NCBI GenBank assembly: GCA_029262315.1
Contig: JAJCZP010000248.1
Location: 1-58,637 of the forward strand
Source of the DNA: Deltaproteobacteria bacterium
GTDB taxonomy: Bacteria; Desulfobacterota; Binatia; UTPRO1
Direction of reading: 5' to 3'
DNA: 58,637 nucleotides
The stretch's first letter is position 1; each line of letters begins with the position of its first letter. Of the stretch, positions 9,271 through 18,385 are shown one piece after another. The notes beneath the pieces were generated by a model. The model ran no database searches, was not told the DNA's origin, and saw only the letters and a list, made by a program, of their open reading frames with translations. A program made the translations under genes and the position numbers.

Positions 9271-9939
9271 TCAAGGCCTTGGGGGTCTGCGCACCTTGAG
9301 GGCGAGGACATCGACGACCTCGGCGAGGCTGAGGCCGGTGGTATCGACGACCTCGGCATCGGGCGCCGCCCGGAGCGGGGCAACCGCCCGCCCCTCATCT
9401 CGCCTATCCCGCTCGACGATTGCGACCCGAATGGCCTCTAGCGCCTCCTCGGGATGCTCGGCATGGCGGCGCCTGGCACGCTCGTCGACGCTGGCGGTGA
9501 CGAAAAACTTATGCTCCGCATCGGGAAGTACGACCGTACCGATATCGCGCCCCTCCATGACGATGCCGCCGCGGGCAGCGTACGCCCGCTGCCGGGCGAT
9601 GAGGGCCGTACGCACGGCGGGAAGCACCGCCAGCCGCGAAGCCCGCTCTCCGGCCTCGGGCGTCCGAATGGCGCGCGTCACATCCCGGCCGTCCAGCAGT
9701 ACCCGCTGCCCGGAGGCTCCCTCGGAAACGTCGATCTCCAGGGACGCGACCATGGCCGCCGCGGCCTCCGGGTCGGTCCCATCGACCCCGCGCTCCTGGG
9801 CGGCCAGGCCCACGACGCGGTACAGGGCCCCACTGTCGACGTACTCGTAGGCGAGTTCGGCGGCGAGTTTCCGGGCGGCCGTGCTCTTCCCGGCACCGGC
9901 AGGACCATCAATGGCGATCGTGGATCGCCGCGTCGTCAT
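9271..9939 (-). CDS. cmk: Cytidylate kinase
   Basis: 222 residues. Phosphorylates CMP and dCMP. P-loop DGPAGAGKST at the N-terminus, then YVDSGALYR, the signature GRDIGTVVLPDA and a C-terminal nucleoside-binding section ending TTGLSLAEVV. The ATG at 9939 overlaps the aroA stop (ATGA). A longer ORF to 10278 runs antiparallel over aroA and is not used. The position between aroA and rpsA is a widely conserved arrangement. Confidence 0.96.
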   Translation of the reverse strand: MTTRRSTIAIDGPAGAGKSTAARKLAAELAYEYVDSGALYRVVGLAAQERGVDGTDPEAAAAMVASLEIDVSEGASGQRVLLDGRDVTRAIRTPEAGERASRLAVLPAVRTALIARQRAYAARGGIVMEGRDIGTVVLPDAEHKFFVTASVDERARRRHAEHPEEALEAIRVAIVERDRRDEGRAVAPLRAAPDAEVVDTTGLSLAEVVDVLALKVRRPPRP

Positions 9940-11243
9940 GTCGGCTCCGCACCGGCCGTCAGGCGGGCGACGGTATCGTAGAACCCCGGGAACGAGACGT
10001 CGGCGCATGCGGCGTCTTCGATGGTGACGCCCGTGCGACTGATCAACCCAGCCACCGTCGCCGCCATGGCGACACGGTGATCTCCTCCGGACGCGATCCG
10101 CCCGCCACCGAACCCGACTGGTCCCTCGACGATCAACCCATCGGGGCGCTCTTCGACCGATGCGCCCAACGTTCGCAGGACCTCCGTCATGGTCGCAATG
10201 CGATCGCTCTCCTTCACGCGCAGTTCGGCCGCGTCCGCGAACTCGGTCCGTCCGGTCGCGCAGGCTGCCGCGATGCACAAGATCGGAAACTCATCGATCG
10301 CCCGCACGAGCATCTCTCCGGCGATCCGCGTTCCACGCAGCGCCGCGCTCCGAACCCGGATCGTGCCGCGCGGTTCGTCGCTGCCCGCCGCGGGCGTGTG
10401 GGACACCTCGAGATCCGCACCCATCGCAGCCAGCACATCGAGGATCCCGGTTCGCGTCGGATTGAGCCCGACGCTACGCAGTTCCAGATCCGATCCGGGG
10501 ACAACGAGCGCCGCCACGATGAGAAACGCCGCCGACGACAGATCGCCAGGCAGGACCACGCTCGTACCGCGAAGTTGCTGCGGTCCGAACACCGCGACGC
10601 GCTGCCCCTGCACCTCCAATCGTCCGCCGAATGCGCGGATCATCCGCTCGGTGTGATCGCGCGATCGTGCGGGTTCGGCGATGATGGTCTCGCCCTCGGC
10701 CTGTAGGGCCGCCAGGATCAAGGCCGACTTCACCTGTGCACTCGCCACGGCCAACTCGTGAGTGGCGGGATGGAGGACTCCCCCGTCGATCGCGAGGGGT
10801 GCGCTCCCTGCCGCTCCCTCTGCTCGGATGTTCGCTCCCATCTTGCCGAGTGGATCCAGCACCCGGCGCATGGGACGGTGGCGAAGCGAGGCATCGCCAT
10901 CGAGCCGACTCGCGAACGGCCGTCCAGCCAACAAACCCGCCAGCAATCGCATCGTGGTTCCGGAGTTGCCGCAGTCGAGCGTCCTCGTCGGCTGCGCCAC
11001 GCCCCGCCATCCGCGGCCGTGGATGCGGATCTCGCTTCCGCGCTCGTCGATCTGAACACCGAGCTGACGGCATGCCGCGAGCGTGGCCAGGTTGTCGGCG
11101 CCGCCGGGAAAGCCGTGGAGTATCGTGTCGCCGTCCGCAATGCTGCCGAGCATCAACGCGCGATGCGCAATGGACTTGTCACCGGGCACTTCGACCGCCC
11201 CGCGAAGGCCCGCGCCCGCACGCGCGATGCGCACCGAACTCAT
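9936..11243 (-). CDS. aroA: 3-phosphoshikimate 1-carboxyvinyltransferase (EPSP synthase)
   Basis: 435 residues. Joins shikimate 3-phosphate and PEP in the shikimate pathway. Motifs: VPGDKSIAHRALML near the N-terminus, LDCGNSGTTMRLLAG (PEP-binding), PGDLSSAAFL, RVKESDR and GDHRVAM, the usual two-lobed inside-out barrel. The ATG at 11243 overlaps the tyrA stop (ATGA), and its own stop overlaps cmk. Its place after tyrA fits a block that makes chorismate and then Phe and Tyr. The GNSGT motif carries Ser where many plant-type enzymes have Ala (GNAGT). Confidence 0.96.
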   Translation of the reverse strand: MSSVRIARAGAGLRGAVEVPGDKSIAHRALMLGSIADGDTILHGFPGGADNLATLAACRQLGVQIDERGSEIRIHGRGWRGVAQPTRTLDCGNSGTTMRLLAGLLAGRPFASRLDGDASLRHRPMRRVLDPLGKMGANIRAEGAAGSAPLAIDGGVLHPATHELAVASAQVKSALILAALQAEGETIIAEPARSRDHTERMIRAFGGRLEVQGQRVAVFGPQQLRGTSVVLPGDLSSAAFLIVAALVVPGSDLELRSVGLNPTRTGILDVLAAMGADLEVSHTPAAGSDEPRGTIRVRSAALRGTRIAGEMLVRAIDEFPILCIAAACATGRTEFADAAELRVKESDRIATMTEVLRTLGASVEERPDGLIVEGPVGFGGGRIASGGDHRVAMAATVAGLISRTGVTIEDAACADVSFPGFYDTVARLTAGAEPT

Positions 11244-12139
11244 GGGCGACGCCTGCGTGCGGAAGCGTGGCCCGGCGACGACAGCCGCCGCCGGACGCGC
11301 TGTGCATCGGCGAGCGCGGCCTCGAGGGCCTCTCGATCCTCGGCGGCGATGGCATTCCGGAGCCGCGTGCAACTACCGACGAACTGGTCGATGGCTTTCG
11401 TGACCGCCCGGCGGTTGGCGAGGAAAATGTCCGCCCACATCTCCGGCGAGCTACCGGCAACGCGGGTCCCATCGCGGAAGCCCCCCGCCGCGTACGTGAG
11501 CGCGCGCGAAGCGCTGCCGGCGTCCGCCACCGTTTGGACCAGAGCGAATGCCGCGATGTGTGGCAGGTGGCTCACCAACGCGAAGATCGGATCGTGCTCG
11601 GCCGCCGGCAGCGTTTCGACGCGCATACCAGCTCCGGCCCACAGCGCACGGGTACGCCGCACCGTCGTCCGACTCGTCCGCGGAGTCGGGGTGAGTACGC
11701 AGCGCTCGGCCTCGAGTAGCGTCGCCGTGGCCGCCGCGGCCCCGGAATTTTCCGTACCGGCGATCGGGTGCGCGCCACAGAAGCGGGACGCACTGGCCCC
11801 GAGCGTTCGTTCGACCGCGCCGACGACCGGGCCTTTGACACTCCCCGCGTCGGTAATGACGGCACGCTCGGGCAGATGCGGAGCGAGACCTGCTACGACC
11901 GCCGCGATGGCCCCGACGGGAACCGCAACGACCACCAAATCGACGCCCTCTGCCGCTCGCGCCGGATCACGTTCGACGCGATCGATGATGCCGCGCTCGA
12001 GTGCGACACGCATGTTGCGCCGCGATCGACCAAGACCAACGATCTCACCAACCAGACCGCGTTGGCGCAGGGCCAACGCCAGCGACCCGCCGATGAGACC
12101 GACGCCAGCGATCAGCAGTCGGTCGGCGACTCGCTTCAC
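11240..12139 (-). CDS. tyrA: Prephenate/arogenate dehydrogenase
   Basis: 299 residues. NAD-dependent oxidative decarboxylation toward tyrosine. Rossmann motif IAGVGLIGGSLA at the N-terminus, then VVVAVPVGA, ITDAGSVKG and the catalytic-region motifs GAHPIAGTENSG and VSHLPHIAA. No chorismate mutase or ACT domain is fused; those activities sit in pheA. The GTG start at 12139 overlaps the hisC stop by four bases (GTGA). Whether prephenate or arogenate is preferred cannot be told from the sequence. Confidence 0.95.
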   Translation of the reverse strand: MKRVADRLLIAGVGLIGGSLALALRQRGLVGEIVGLGRSRRNMRVALERGIIDRVERDPARAAEGVDLVVVAVPVGAIAAVVAGLAPHLPERAVITDAGSVKGPVVGAVERTLGASASRFCGAHPIAGTENSGAAAATATLLEAERCVLTPTPRTSRTTVRRTRALWAGAGMRVETLPAAEHDPIFALVSHLPHIAAFALVQTVADAGSASRALTYAAGGFRDGTRVAGSSPEMWADIFLANRRAVTKAIDQFVGSCTRLRNAIAAEDREALEAALADAQRVRRRLSSPGHASARRRRP

Positions 12140-13248
12140 GGCGTGGCCGATCCCGGAGCCTCCAGGACCTCTTGAAGCGACGCCAGGAACCGCTCGTTCT
12201 CCGCCGGAAGCCCCACTGTTACTCGCAGATGGTGTGGCATGCCGTACACGTCCATCGGACGCACGATCACCCCGCGTCGCAGCAGGGCCTCGTAGACCCG
12301 CGCCCCGTCGCCAACATCGATCAGCAGGAAATTCGCCCAACTCGGGACGGCGGGCCGGCCCAATCGCTCGCACCCGGCCCGTAGATACGCCAGGCCCTCT
12401 TTGTTGTTCGCCCGGGTGCGTGAGACGTGCTCCGTGTCTTCGATCGCCGCGAGCGCTGCCGCCTGCGCGAGCGCGTTCACGTTGAACGGTTGCCGGATCC
12501 GGTTGAGCACCTCGATCAACGGTAACGGGCCGACGCCGTATCCAATCCGCAAACCCGCCAGACCGTGTATCTTCGAGAAGGTTCGCAGGGTCAGGAGCAA
12601 CCGATCGCGACGATGATACGATAATGAGTCGGGATAGTCTGGATCGTCGACGTAGTCGGCATACGCGTCATCCGCGACAATCAAAACCGTCGGCGGCACG
12701 CTCGCGAGAAAGTCCTCCCACTCGTCACGTTTGTAGATCGTCCCTGTTGGATTGTTGGGGTTGGCCAGAAAGACCAGCCGCGTGGCGGGCGTAATCGCCG
12801 CCGCGATCGCATCCAGGTCGTGGGTGTAGCGCTTGAGCGGAATCGGACGCGGCACGGCACCGGCGGCTTGAACGACCATCCGATAGATGACGAAGGCCTG
12901 ATCCGCCATGACGGCGTCGTCCCCAGGCCGGAGAAAGGCACGGGTCGCCAGCTCGATGATCTCGTTCGAACCGTTGCCGAGAATGATCGCGTCGGTCGAG
13001 ACGCCAAACCGTTCCGCCAGGACCCGCCGGAGGTAGAAGCCGCTTCCATCCGGATAGCGATGCAGGGACGGCAGCACGTCCGCGATCGCCCGCAGGGCGT
13101 GCGGCGACGGTCCGAACGGGTTCTCGTTCGAGGCGAGCTTGATCGAATCGGTGAGGCCGTACTCGCGCTCGAGCTCCTCGAGCGGCATCCCCGGTGGATA
13201 GGCGGCCAGCTGCTGAATCCACTCCGGAATCAGGTCTTTCAAATCCAC
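12136..13248 (-). CDS. hisC: Histidinol-phosphate/aromatic aminotransferase (HisC type)
   Basis: 370 residues, fold-type I PLP aminotransferase. Motifs: KLASNENPFGPSP, YPDGSGFYLR, FLANPNNPTG, ADDAYADYV and the PLP-binding Lys in TFSKIHGLAGLRIGYG, followed by the Arg in LRVTVG. No other his genes are nearby; the flanking genes are pheA and tyrA. It may therefore mainly transaminate phenylpyruvate, hydroxyphenylpyruvate or prephenate, as reported for HisC2-type enzymes (inference). Start GTG at 13248, with GAGGAT upstream; longer in-frame extensions look non-coding. Confidence 0.93.
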   Translation of the reverse strand: MDLKDLIPEWIQQLAAYPPGMPLEELEREYGLTDSIKLASNENPFGPSPHALRAIADVLPSLHRYPDGSGFYLRRVLAERFGVSTDAIILGNGSNEIIELATRAFLRPGDDAVMADQAFVIYRMVVQAAGAVPRPIPLKRYTHDLDAIAAAITPATRLVFLANPNNPTGTIYKRDEWEDFLASVPPTVLIVADDAYADYVDDPDYPDSLSYHRRDRLLLTLRTFSKIHGLAGLRIGYGVGPLPLIEVLNRIRQPFNVNALAQAAALAAIEDTEHVSRTRANNKEGLAYLRAGCERLGRPAVPSWANFLLIDVGDGARVYEALLRRGVIVRPMDVYGMPHHLRVTVGLPAENERFLASLQEVLEAPGSATP

Positions 13249-13295
13249 AGTATCCTCACGCACCCCATGCACATCTGCCGAGCGCCCTCCCCCGC

Positions 13296-14405
13296 TCACG
13301 TACTCACCGGATACGAACCGAGCACTTTCATGAGTGTCGTCATCGGCGCCATATCGGCCAACGCGCGTTTGACGCGCGCCTCTGCGCGATGGCCACGGAG
13401 ATCGAGGAAGAAGAGATACTCCCACGGACGCCCACGCAACGGTCGCGATTCGATCTTGTGGACGCTGACGTGGGCACGTGCCAGCGGCGCCAGCAACTTC
13501 GCGAGGATGCCTACCTCGTCCTTCACCGTACACACCACCGACGTCTTGTCGTTTCCCGACGGCAGCTCGGCATCCCGTGCGCCCAAGACGAAGAATCGGG
13601 TCATGTTGGCAGCCTCGTCCTGGATGTCCGCGGCCAGCACCTTGAGCCCATGATGCTCCGCTGCGAGCCGACTCGCGATGGCACCGATCGTCGGCCGCTC
13701 GCGTGCCAACGTTGCCGCGTGGCTCGTGCTGGCCACCGGCTCGAGGGTGGCCTTCGGGAGGTGCTGGCTGATCCAACGCCGACATTGCGCAAGCGCTTGC
13801 GGGTGCGACAGGACACGACGCACGCCTGCCAGCGAACGCGCCGCGCCGAGCAAGCAGTGTCGAATGTCGAGCAGGATCTCGGCGGTAATCCGGAGCGGTG
13901 ACTCGACGAGGAGGTCGAGCGTCGATGTCACGGCGCCTTCCGTCGAGTTTTCGACCGGGACCACACCAAACTCGGCGCGCCCCTGTTCAACGTCAGCGAA
14001 GACTTCAGCAACCGAGCCCGCGGGGGTGAAGAGGACACCCGACCCGAACTGCCCACGGGCCGCCGCGTGCGTAAACGTCCCCTCCGGCCCGAGGTACGCG
14101 ATTCTCAGCGGCGCTTCGATGGCACGCGAGGCGGAGATGATCTCCCGAAAGATGTTCCGGACGACGTCGTCTCCGAGCGGGCCGCGGTTCAGCTCGAGCA
14201 GGCGGGCGAAGATCCGTCGCTCGCGGCTCGGCACCCAGAACTGCGCCGGGCTGCGGCCGGCACCCGCTTTTTGGCGCCCGATGCGCTGCGCAATACGCGC
14301 GCGCTGATTTACGAGCGTCAAGATACGCTCGTCCAGGCGATCGATCTTGGCTCGTTCCTGATCGACCGCCCGATCTGAAGCGCCCTTGCGTGACACGTGG
14401 CCCAC
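13296..14405 (-). CDS. pheA: Bifunctional chorismate mutase/prephenate dehydratase (P-protein)
   Basis: 369 residues and three domains in order. The first is an AroQ-type chorismate mutase (about residues 12-95, with an Arg-rich helix and LVNQRARIAQRIG). The second is prephenate dehydratase (about 97-275, starting IAYLGPEGTFTHAA, with ENSTEGAV and the TRF motif in NMTRFFVLG). The third is an ACT domain for Phe feedback (about 285-365, with the ESRP motif in HKIESRPLRG). Makes phenylpyruvate from chorismate. The start is a GTG at 14405; a GTG nine bases downstream is possible. It is 71 bp after accA and 47 bp before hisC on the same strand. Confidence 0.96.
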   Translation of the reverse strand: MGHVSRKGASDRAVDQERAKIDRLDERILTLVNQRARIAQRIGRQKAGAGRSPAQFWVPSRERRIFARLLELNRGPLGDDVVRNIFREIISASRAIEAPLRIAYLGPEGTFTHAAARGQFGSGVLFTPAGSVAEVFADVEQGRAEFGVVPVENSTEGAVTSTLDLLVESPLRITAEILLDIRHCLLGAARSLAGVRRVLSHPQALAQCRRWISQHLPKATLEPVASTSHAATLARERPTIGAIASRLAAEHHGLKVLAADIQDEAANMTRFFVLGARDAELPSGNDKTSVVCTVKDEVGILAKLLAPLARAHVSVHKIESRPLRGRPWEYLFFLDLRGHRAEARVKRALADMAPMTTLMKVLGSYPVST

Positions 14406-14476
14406 GTCCCCCGGGAGTTGCCCTCGACGTCAGCTACCCCAGCCCTCGGTGCATTGCAATCTCGTTCCAGCGCACC

Positions 14477-15421
14477 TCAGGTCGTATGCGCGCCGATCTC
14501 CCGGTAACGCGCGTGACGCTTCCCGAGCAGATCCCGCACGCGCTGGCCCGCCAGATCGTGGAGGTGCCACCGGACCCGTTCCGAGACCTTGGCGATCGCG
14601 CGGGCCGGTCGTCGATGCGCGCCGCCCATCGGCTCCGGTACTAGTTCGTCGACCAAGGCGGCCCGGAGCAGATCTTGCGCCGTCAGCCGGAGGGCTTCCG
14701 CCGCGCGCGCCACGTCCTTACGGCCTTGGTTGTGGTAGAGAATGCCGGCCGCTCCTTCGGGCGAGATCACGGAGTAACACGCGTACTCCTGCATCAGGAC
14801 CCGATCGGCCAGGCCGAGGGCCAGCGCGCCGCCGCTCCCGCCTTCCCCGATGACGACCGTCACGATCGGTACACGCAAGGTCGCCATCGTCTGGAGACTA
14901 CGCGCGATCGATTCAGCCAAGCCGCGCTCTTCGGCGCCGACACCTGGATACGCGCCCTGCGTATCCACGAACGTCACGACCGGCATCCCGAGGCGCTCCG
15001 CGAGTTCGAACGCCCGCACCGCCTTTCGATACCCCTCCGGACTCGCCATTCCGAAGCTCCGCCGGACACGATCGCGCGTCCCATGACCTCGTTGATGGCC
15101 GACGATGACGAGAGGGCCCTGCGGAGTCTTGCCAACGCCCGCTACGACGGCGGGGTCGTCGCGAAACGCCCGATCGCCGTGCAGCTCGAAGAAGTCGTCA
15201 CAGAAGCCTTCCACGTACTCGAGCGTCTGTGGTCGATCCACATGCCGCGCCAGTTGCACCCGTTGCCATGCGGTCAGGCCGGCCGCGACCCGACGTGCCA
15301 GACGTCGTCGCTCCGCCTCGGTGCGACGCTGCTCCGCGGTGTCTCCGCCGCGAGCGAGCGTCTCGATCCGAGCGTCTAGCGCGGCGAGTGGGCGTTCGAA
15401 GTCGAGATAGGTGCGCGCCAT
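14477..15421 (-). CDS. accA: Acetyl-CoA carboxylase carboxyltransferase subunit alpha
   Basis: 314 residues. Half of the carboxyltransferase that makes malonyl-CoA. Typical AccA start (YLDFERPLAALDARIE), then crotonase-fold signatures GHQRGHGTRDR, FGMASPEGYRKA, FVDTQGAYPG, GEGGSGGALALG and ISPEGAAGILY. The partner accD is not in the window. The ATG start at 15421 is the family start and lies inside the 3' end of miaA (46-base overlap, different frame). This is unusual next to the four-base overlaps seen elsewhere, but both reading frames look genuine. Confidence 0.95.
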   Translation of the reverse strand: MARTYLDFERPLAALDARIETLARGGDTAEQRRTEAERRRLARRVAAGLTAWQRVQLARHVDRPQTLEYVEGFCDDFFELHGDRAFRDDPAVVAGVGKTPQGPLVIVGHQRGHGTRDRVRRSFGMASPEGYRKAVRAFELAERLGMPVVTFVDTQGAYPGVGAEERGLAESIARSLQTMATLRVPIVTVVIGEGGSGGALALGLADRVLMQEYACYSVISPEGAAGILYHNQGRKDVARAAEALRLTAQDLLRAALVDELVPEPMGGAHRRPARAIAKVSERVRWHLHDLAGQRVRDLLGKRHARYREIGAHTT

Positions 15422-16344
15422 GAGTGATCGAACCAAGTGCGAGCGGCGTCGCGGATGTCGCCGCGGTCGCGGTCGGGGTGGAACCAGCGAGCATCCGTTT
15501 GCCCGTGGAACCACGTTCGTTGTCGTTTCGCCAATCGCATCGTCGCGCGAACGAAATCTTCGAAAGCGGAATCGAACGCGACCCCGCCACGAAGCAGACG
15601 GCCCATCTCGAGGTAGCCAACGCTGCGCAGCGCCGGCAGCGCCGGACTGAATCCCGCGGACCACAATCCTTCGATCTCGGTCAGCAATCCCGCCTCGAGC
15701 ATCGCACGACAGCGCGCCTCGACGCGGACCGCCAACTCCTCACGCGGCCGTTCACAACCGATGATGACCGCGTCGAGCAGGCGCTCGCGAAATCCGTGCT
15801 CGCGCTGCCACGCGCTCATCGGGCGCCCCGTCAATCGTCCGACTTCGAGCGCCCGCACGATCCGGAACAGGTCGTGGGGATGCAGGCGGGTCGCCGTCGT
15901 GGGATCTTCAGCGGCCAGGAGCGCGTGCAACGTTCCGCGCCCCTCGGACTCCTCGCGGGCCAGAAACTCAGCGCGTAGGGTCGGCGAGGGCGGTGCGCCT
16001 TCGAGGAGCCCTTCCACGAGCGCTCGCAGGTAGAGTCCGGTACCGCCGCACACGATCGGCACGCGTCCCCGACGGATGACGTCGTCGATCGCCGCTCGCG
16101 CCATGTGGCCGAAACGTGACGCATCGAACACCTCATCCGGCTCCGCAACATCGATCAGATGATGCGGAACTCTTGCCAACTCGTCGCCGCTCGGTTTCGC
16201 GGTGCCGATGTCGAGATGTCGATAGATCTGCCGCGAATCGGCGCTGATGATCTCGCCGTCGAGCATGTCGGCGAGTTCCAGTGCTACCTCGGTCTTGCCG
16301 ACGCCCGTCGCGCCGACAATGGCTAGGACCGGGGGTACCCTCAT
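15376..16344 (-). CDS. miaA: tRNA dimethylallyltransferase
   Basis: 322 residues. Adds the dimethylallyl group to A37 of tRNAs reading UNN codons. Walker A GATGVGKT, then ISADSRQIYR, IGTAKPSG, GGTGLYLRAL and the C-terminal LAKRQRTWFHGQ motif are all present. The ATG start overlaps the mutL stop (ATGA), the mutL-miaA adjacency also known from enterics. The last 15 residues, coded over the accA start, are likely a free tail. Confidence 0.96.
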   Translation of the reverse strand: MRVPPVLAIVGATGVGKTEVALELADMLDGEIISADSRQIYRHLDIGTAKPSGDELARVPHHLIDVAEPDEVFDASRFGHMARAAIDDVIRRGRVPIVCGGTGLYLRALVEGLLEGAPPSPTLRAEFLAREESEGRGTLHALLAAEDPTTATRLHPHDLFRIVRALEVGRLTGRPMSAWQREHGFRERLLDAVIIGCERPREELAVRVEARCRAMLEAGLLTEIEGLWSAGFSPALPALRSVGYLEMGRLLRGGVAFDSAFEDFVRATMRLAKRQRTWFHGQTDARWFHPDRDRGDIRDAARTWFDHSWRAPISTSNAHSPR

Positions 16345-18107
16345 CGTCCGAACATACGTTCGATCTGGCTCCGGGAAAACTCCACCGACACCGGTCGGCC
16401 GTGAGCACAGCTGCTCCCGTGCGACAACTGATCTAGATCGCCGAGCAGGCCCGCGACCTCCGCGGGCTGTAGCGTTCGTCCCACACGGATGACGCTATGG
16501 CAGGCGATCCGACCCAGAATCCCTTCGGCGGTCTCCCCAGCGGCCGCGTGCGAGCCGAGTTCGCCGAGACCGTCAGCCACATCCTCGACGACTAGCGCGG
16601 GATCCGCGTCTCCCAAGAGTGCCGGCATCGCGCGAACCAACACCGTCGCATCCCCGAAGGGTTCTATGTCGAACCCGAGCGTCCGCAGCTCGTCGACTGC
16701 CGCGACCAGGGCCTCGAGCCGTCCCGTGCCCAGTTCGACCGTTGCCGGAATCAAGAGCGTCTGGCGCTCGATCGCACCAGCCCGCCGCTCGGCAAGTAAG
16801 CGGTCGAGCGCAATGCGCTCGTGCGCCGCATGCTGGTCGACCAACACCAAGCGATCCCGCCCCTCACACACGAGATACCCGCGAAAGATCTGTCCGACGA
16901 AGGTCAAGTCCGCGAGTTTGCCGGCCACGGGCGCCGGACGCTCGGGCATGCGCACGAGCGGACTCTGTCGCGGAACGACACTCGGAGGTGCGGCAAGCGG
17001 CAACCGCGCCTCCGGGGCCGGCTTGCTGGCGACGTAGCGCCCGAGCGCCTCGGCGACTGCCGCGGTGCGCGGCGGCGCGACTTCGTCGCCGCTGGCGATT
17101 GCGGCACGAATGACCCCGACCACCGCATCGTGCACGACGCGGGCTACACGGAAGCGGACCTCCCGCTTGGCCGGGTGAACGTTGACGTCGACGTCAGCCG
17201 GCGGCACGCGGACGCACACGACCGCGCCCGGCCATCGGCCACGTGGAATCAGACTCCCGTACCCCTGCGACACCGCGTGCAGCAGCCCGCGATCGCGAAT
17301 CGGCCGCCCGTTGACGAACGTCTGTAGGTAGCGGCCACTCGCGAACGATGTCTGGGGCGAGAATGCGAAACCCTCGATACGCATGCCCAGCCGCTCGTCC
17401 GCGAAGGCCCGACCGCCGCGTACCCGCTCCGCACCGAACACCTGCCGGGCGCGCTCCTCGATCGTCTTCACTGCTGGATACGTTGCGACCTCGCGCCCCT
17501 GGTGCACGAGCCGGAAGTGCACACCGAGAGTCGCAAGCGCCTGGTGCGCCACCAGATCCGCCACATGCCCAAGCTCTGTCGCTGGTGTCTTCAGGAACTT
17601 CCGACGCGCCGGAACTGGACCGAACAGATCCCGGACGGTCACGACCGTGCCCACGGGCGCCCCGGCGGCGCGCACCTCGACCACAGCGCCTGCCTCGGTC
17701 CGGACATGGACGCCGGCGACCGCGCCCGGCACCCGACTGGTCAGCTCGACCGTCGCCACGGCGGCGACGCTCGGAAGCGCCTCCCCACGAAACCCCAGGG
17801 TGGCGATGCGTTCCAGATCCTCAGCCTGCCGCAACTTGCTGGTGGCATGACGGGTGAACGCGAGGACGGCGTCGCGCTCCACCATTCCACACCCGTCGTC
17901 GCTGACGCGGATCAGGCGGACCCCGCCCTCTTCCAGCTCGATCGAGATCCGGCGCGCACCGGCGTCGAGCGCATTCTCGACGAGCTCCTTCACGACGGAG
18001 ACTGGGCGCTCGACGACCTCCCCGGCCGCGACCTTCGCGGCGACGCCCTCGGGAAGCACGCGGATCTCGGGGCGGGCGGCAGGCGCCTGCGTGGCAGCGT
18101 CCGTCAT
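16341..18107 (-). CDS. mutL: DNA mismatch repair protein MutL (endonuclease-type)
   Basis: 588 residues. Links MutS mismatch binding to strand incision. N-terminal GHKL ATPase: VVKELVENALDAG, DDGCGM, TRHATSK and GFRGEAL. C-terminal dimer/nuclease domain with DQHAAHE at 424-430, then ACHSVIR and SSCAHGRP. This is the metal-dependent nicking type found in bacteria without MutH. In the consensus DQHA-x2-E-x4-E the last Glu is Asp here (ERIALD). No mutH is seen in the window. First gene of the minus-strand housekeeping unit. Confidence 0.96.
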   Translation of the reverse strand: MTDAATQAPAARPEIRVLPEGVAAKVAAGEVVERPVSVVKELVENALDAGARRISIELEEGGVRLIRVSDDGCGMVERDAVLAFTRHATSKLRQAEDLERIATLGFRGEALPSVAAVATVELTSRVPGAVAGVHVRTEAGAVVEVRAAGAPVGTVVTVRDLFGPVPARRKFLKTPATELGHVADLVAHQALATLGVHFRLVHQGREVATYPAVKTIEERARQVFGAERVRGGRAFADERLGMRIEGFAFSPQTSFASGRYLQTFVNGRPIRDRGLLHAVSQGYGSLIPRGRWPGAVVCVRVPPADVDVNVHPAKREVRFRVARVVHDAVVGVIRAAIASGDEVAPPRTAAVAEALGRYVASKPAPEARLPLAAPPSVVPRQSPLVRMPERPAPVAGKLADLTFVGQIFRGYLVCEGRDRLVLVDQHAAHERIALDRLLAERRAGAIERQTLLIPATVELGTGRLEALVAAVDELRTLGFDIEPFGDATVLVRAMPALLGDADPALVVEDVADGLGELGSHAAAGETAEGILGRIACHSVIRVGRTLQPAEVAGLLGDLDQLSHGSSCAHGRPVSVEFSRSQIERMFGR

Positions 18108-18115
18108 CGCGGCGC

Positions 18116-18144
18116 GTCTAACATGCGGTGGCGGGGGATGACAA
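18116..18144 (-). promoter_or_regulatory. candidate promoter of the mutL unit
   Basis: Reading the minus strand, TTGTCA (18144-18139) and TTAGAC (18121-18116) are separated by 17 bases. The -10 box ends only 8 bases before the mutL ATG, and no ribosome site is seen, so the transcript may start at or next to the ATG. The -10 match is weak. Confidence 0.35.
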
Positions 18145-18313
18145 TTGAAACACGATCGTCACCCGATCTTTGCCCCGCGCGCGTTCACACGCCCGCGGAG
18201 CGAGGAGCGAAGCCGGCAGGCTACCTTCGGACGCGACTGGCGCCGACGGCTCGGAACGGGCGCGAGCGCGCGGCCCGTAGCTCGCGCTGCCAACTGGGGC
18301 CATCCGCCCCCCC

Positions 18314-18338
18314 GGGGAAGGGAGGGGCGGTGGGAGGG
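18314..18338 (+). other. G-quadruplex-type G tract
   Basis: Five runs of three to four G separated by 1 to 4 bases lie on the plus strand, fitting the four-stranded G-quadruplex pattern. The tract runs straight into the hairpin at 18328-18378, so the two structures would compete. Confidence 0.5.
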
Positions 18339-18385
18339 TACGGGGTGGGTCAAGCCCCGATGGTGCACCCTCCCACCGTTTTGCT
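18328..18385 (+). terminator. nested GC-rich hairpin followed by a short T tract
   Basis: A perfect 12-bp inverted repeat, CGGTGGGAGGGT (18328-18339) with its complement at 18367-18378, encloses a second 5-bp stem (18341-18345 with 18355-18359). TTTTGCTT follows on the plus strand, as in an intrinsic terminator. No gene upstream on the plus strand would use it, so it may end a small RNA or act as an attenuator in the hldE2 leader. Confidence 0.45.

Noticed and set aside
9940-10278. upstream extension of cmk
   Set aside because: Overlaps aroA in another frame; the P-loop starts just after the ATG at 9939, as in other Cmk proteins.
10758-12485. 575-codon plus-strand ORF opposite aroA/tyrA
   Set aside because: Antisense to two clearly recognised genes, Ser/Arg/Pro-rich, with no domain.
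13249-13785. upstream extension of hisC
   Set aside because: Overlaps pheA and lacks the HisC-like N-terminus; a ribosome site precedes the GTG at 13248.
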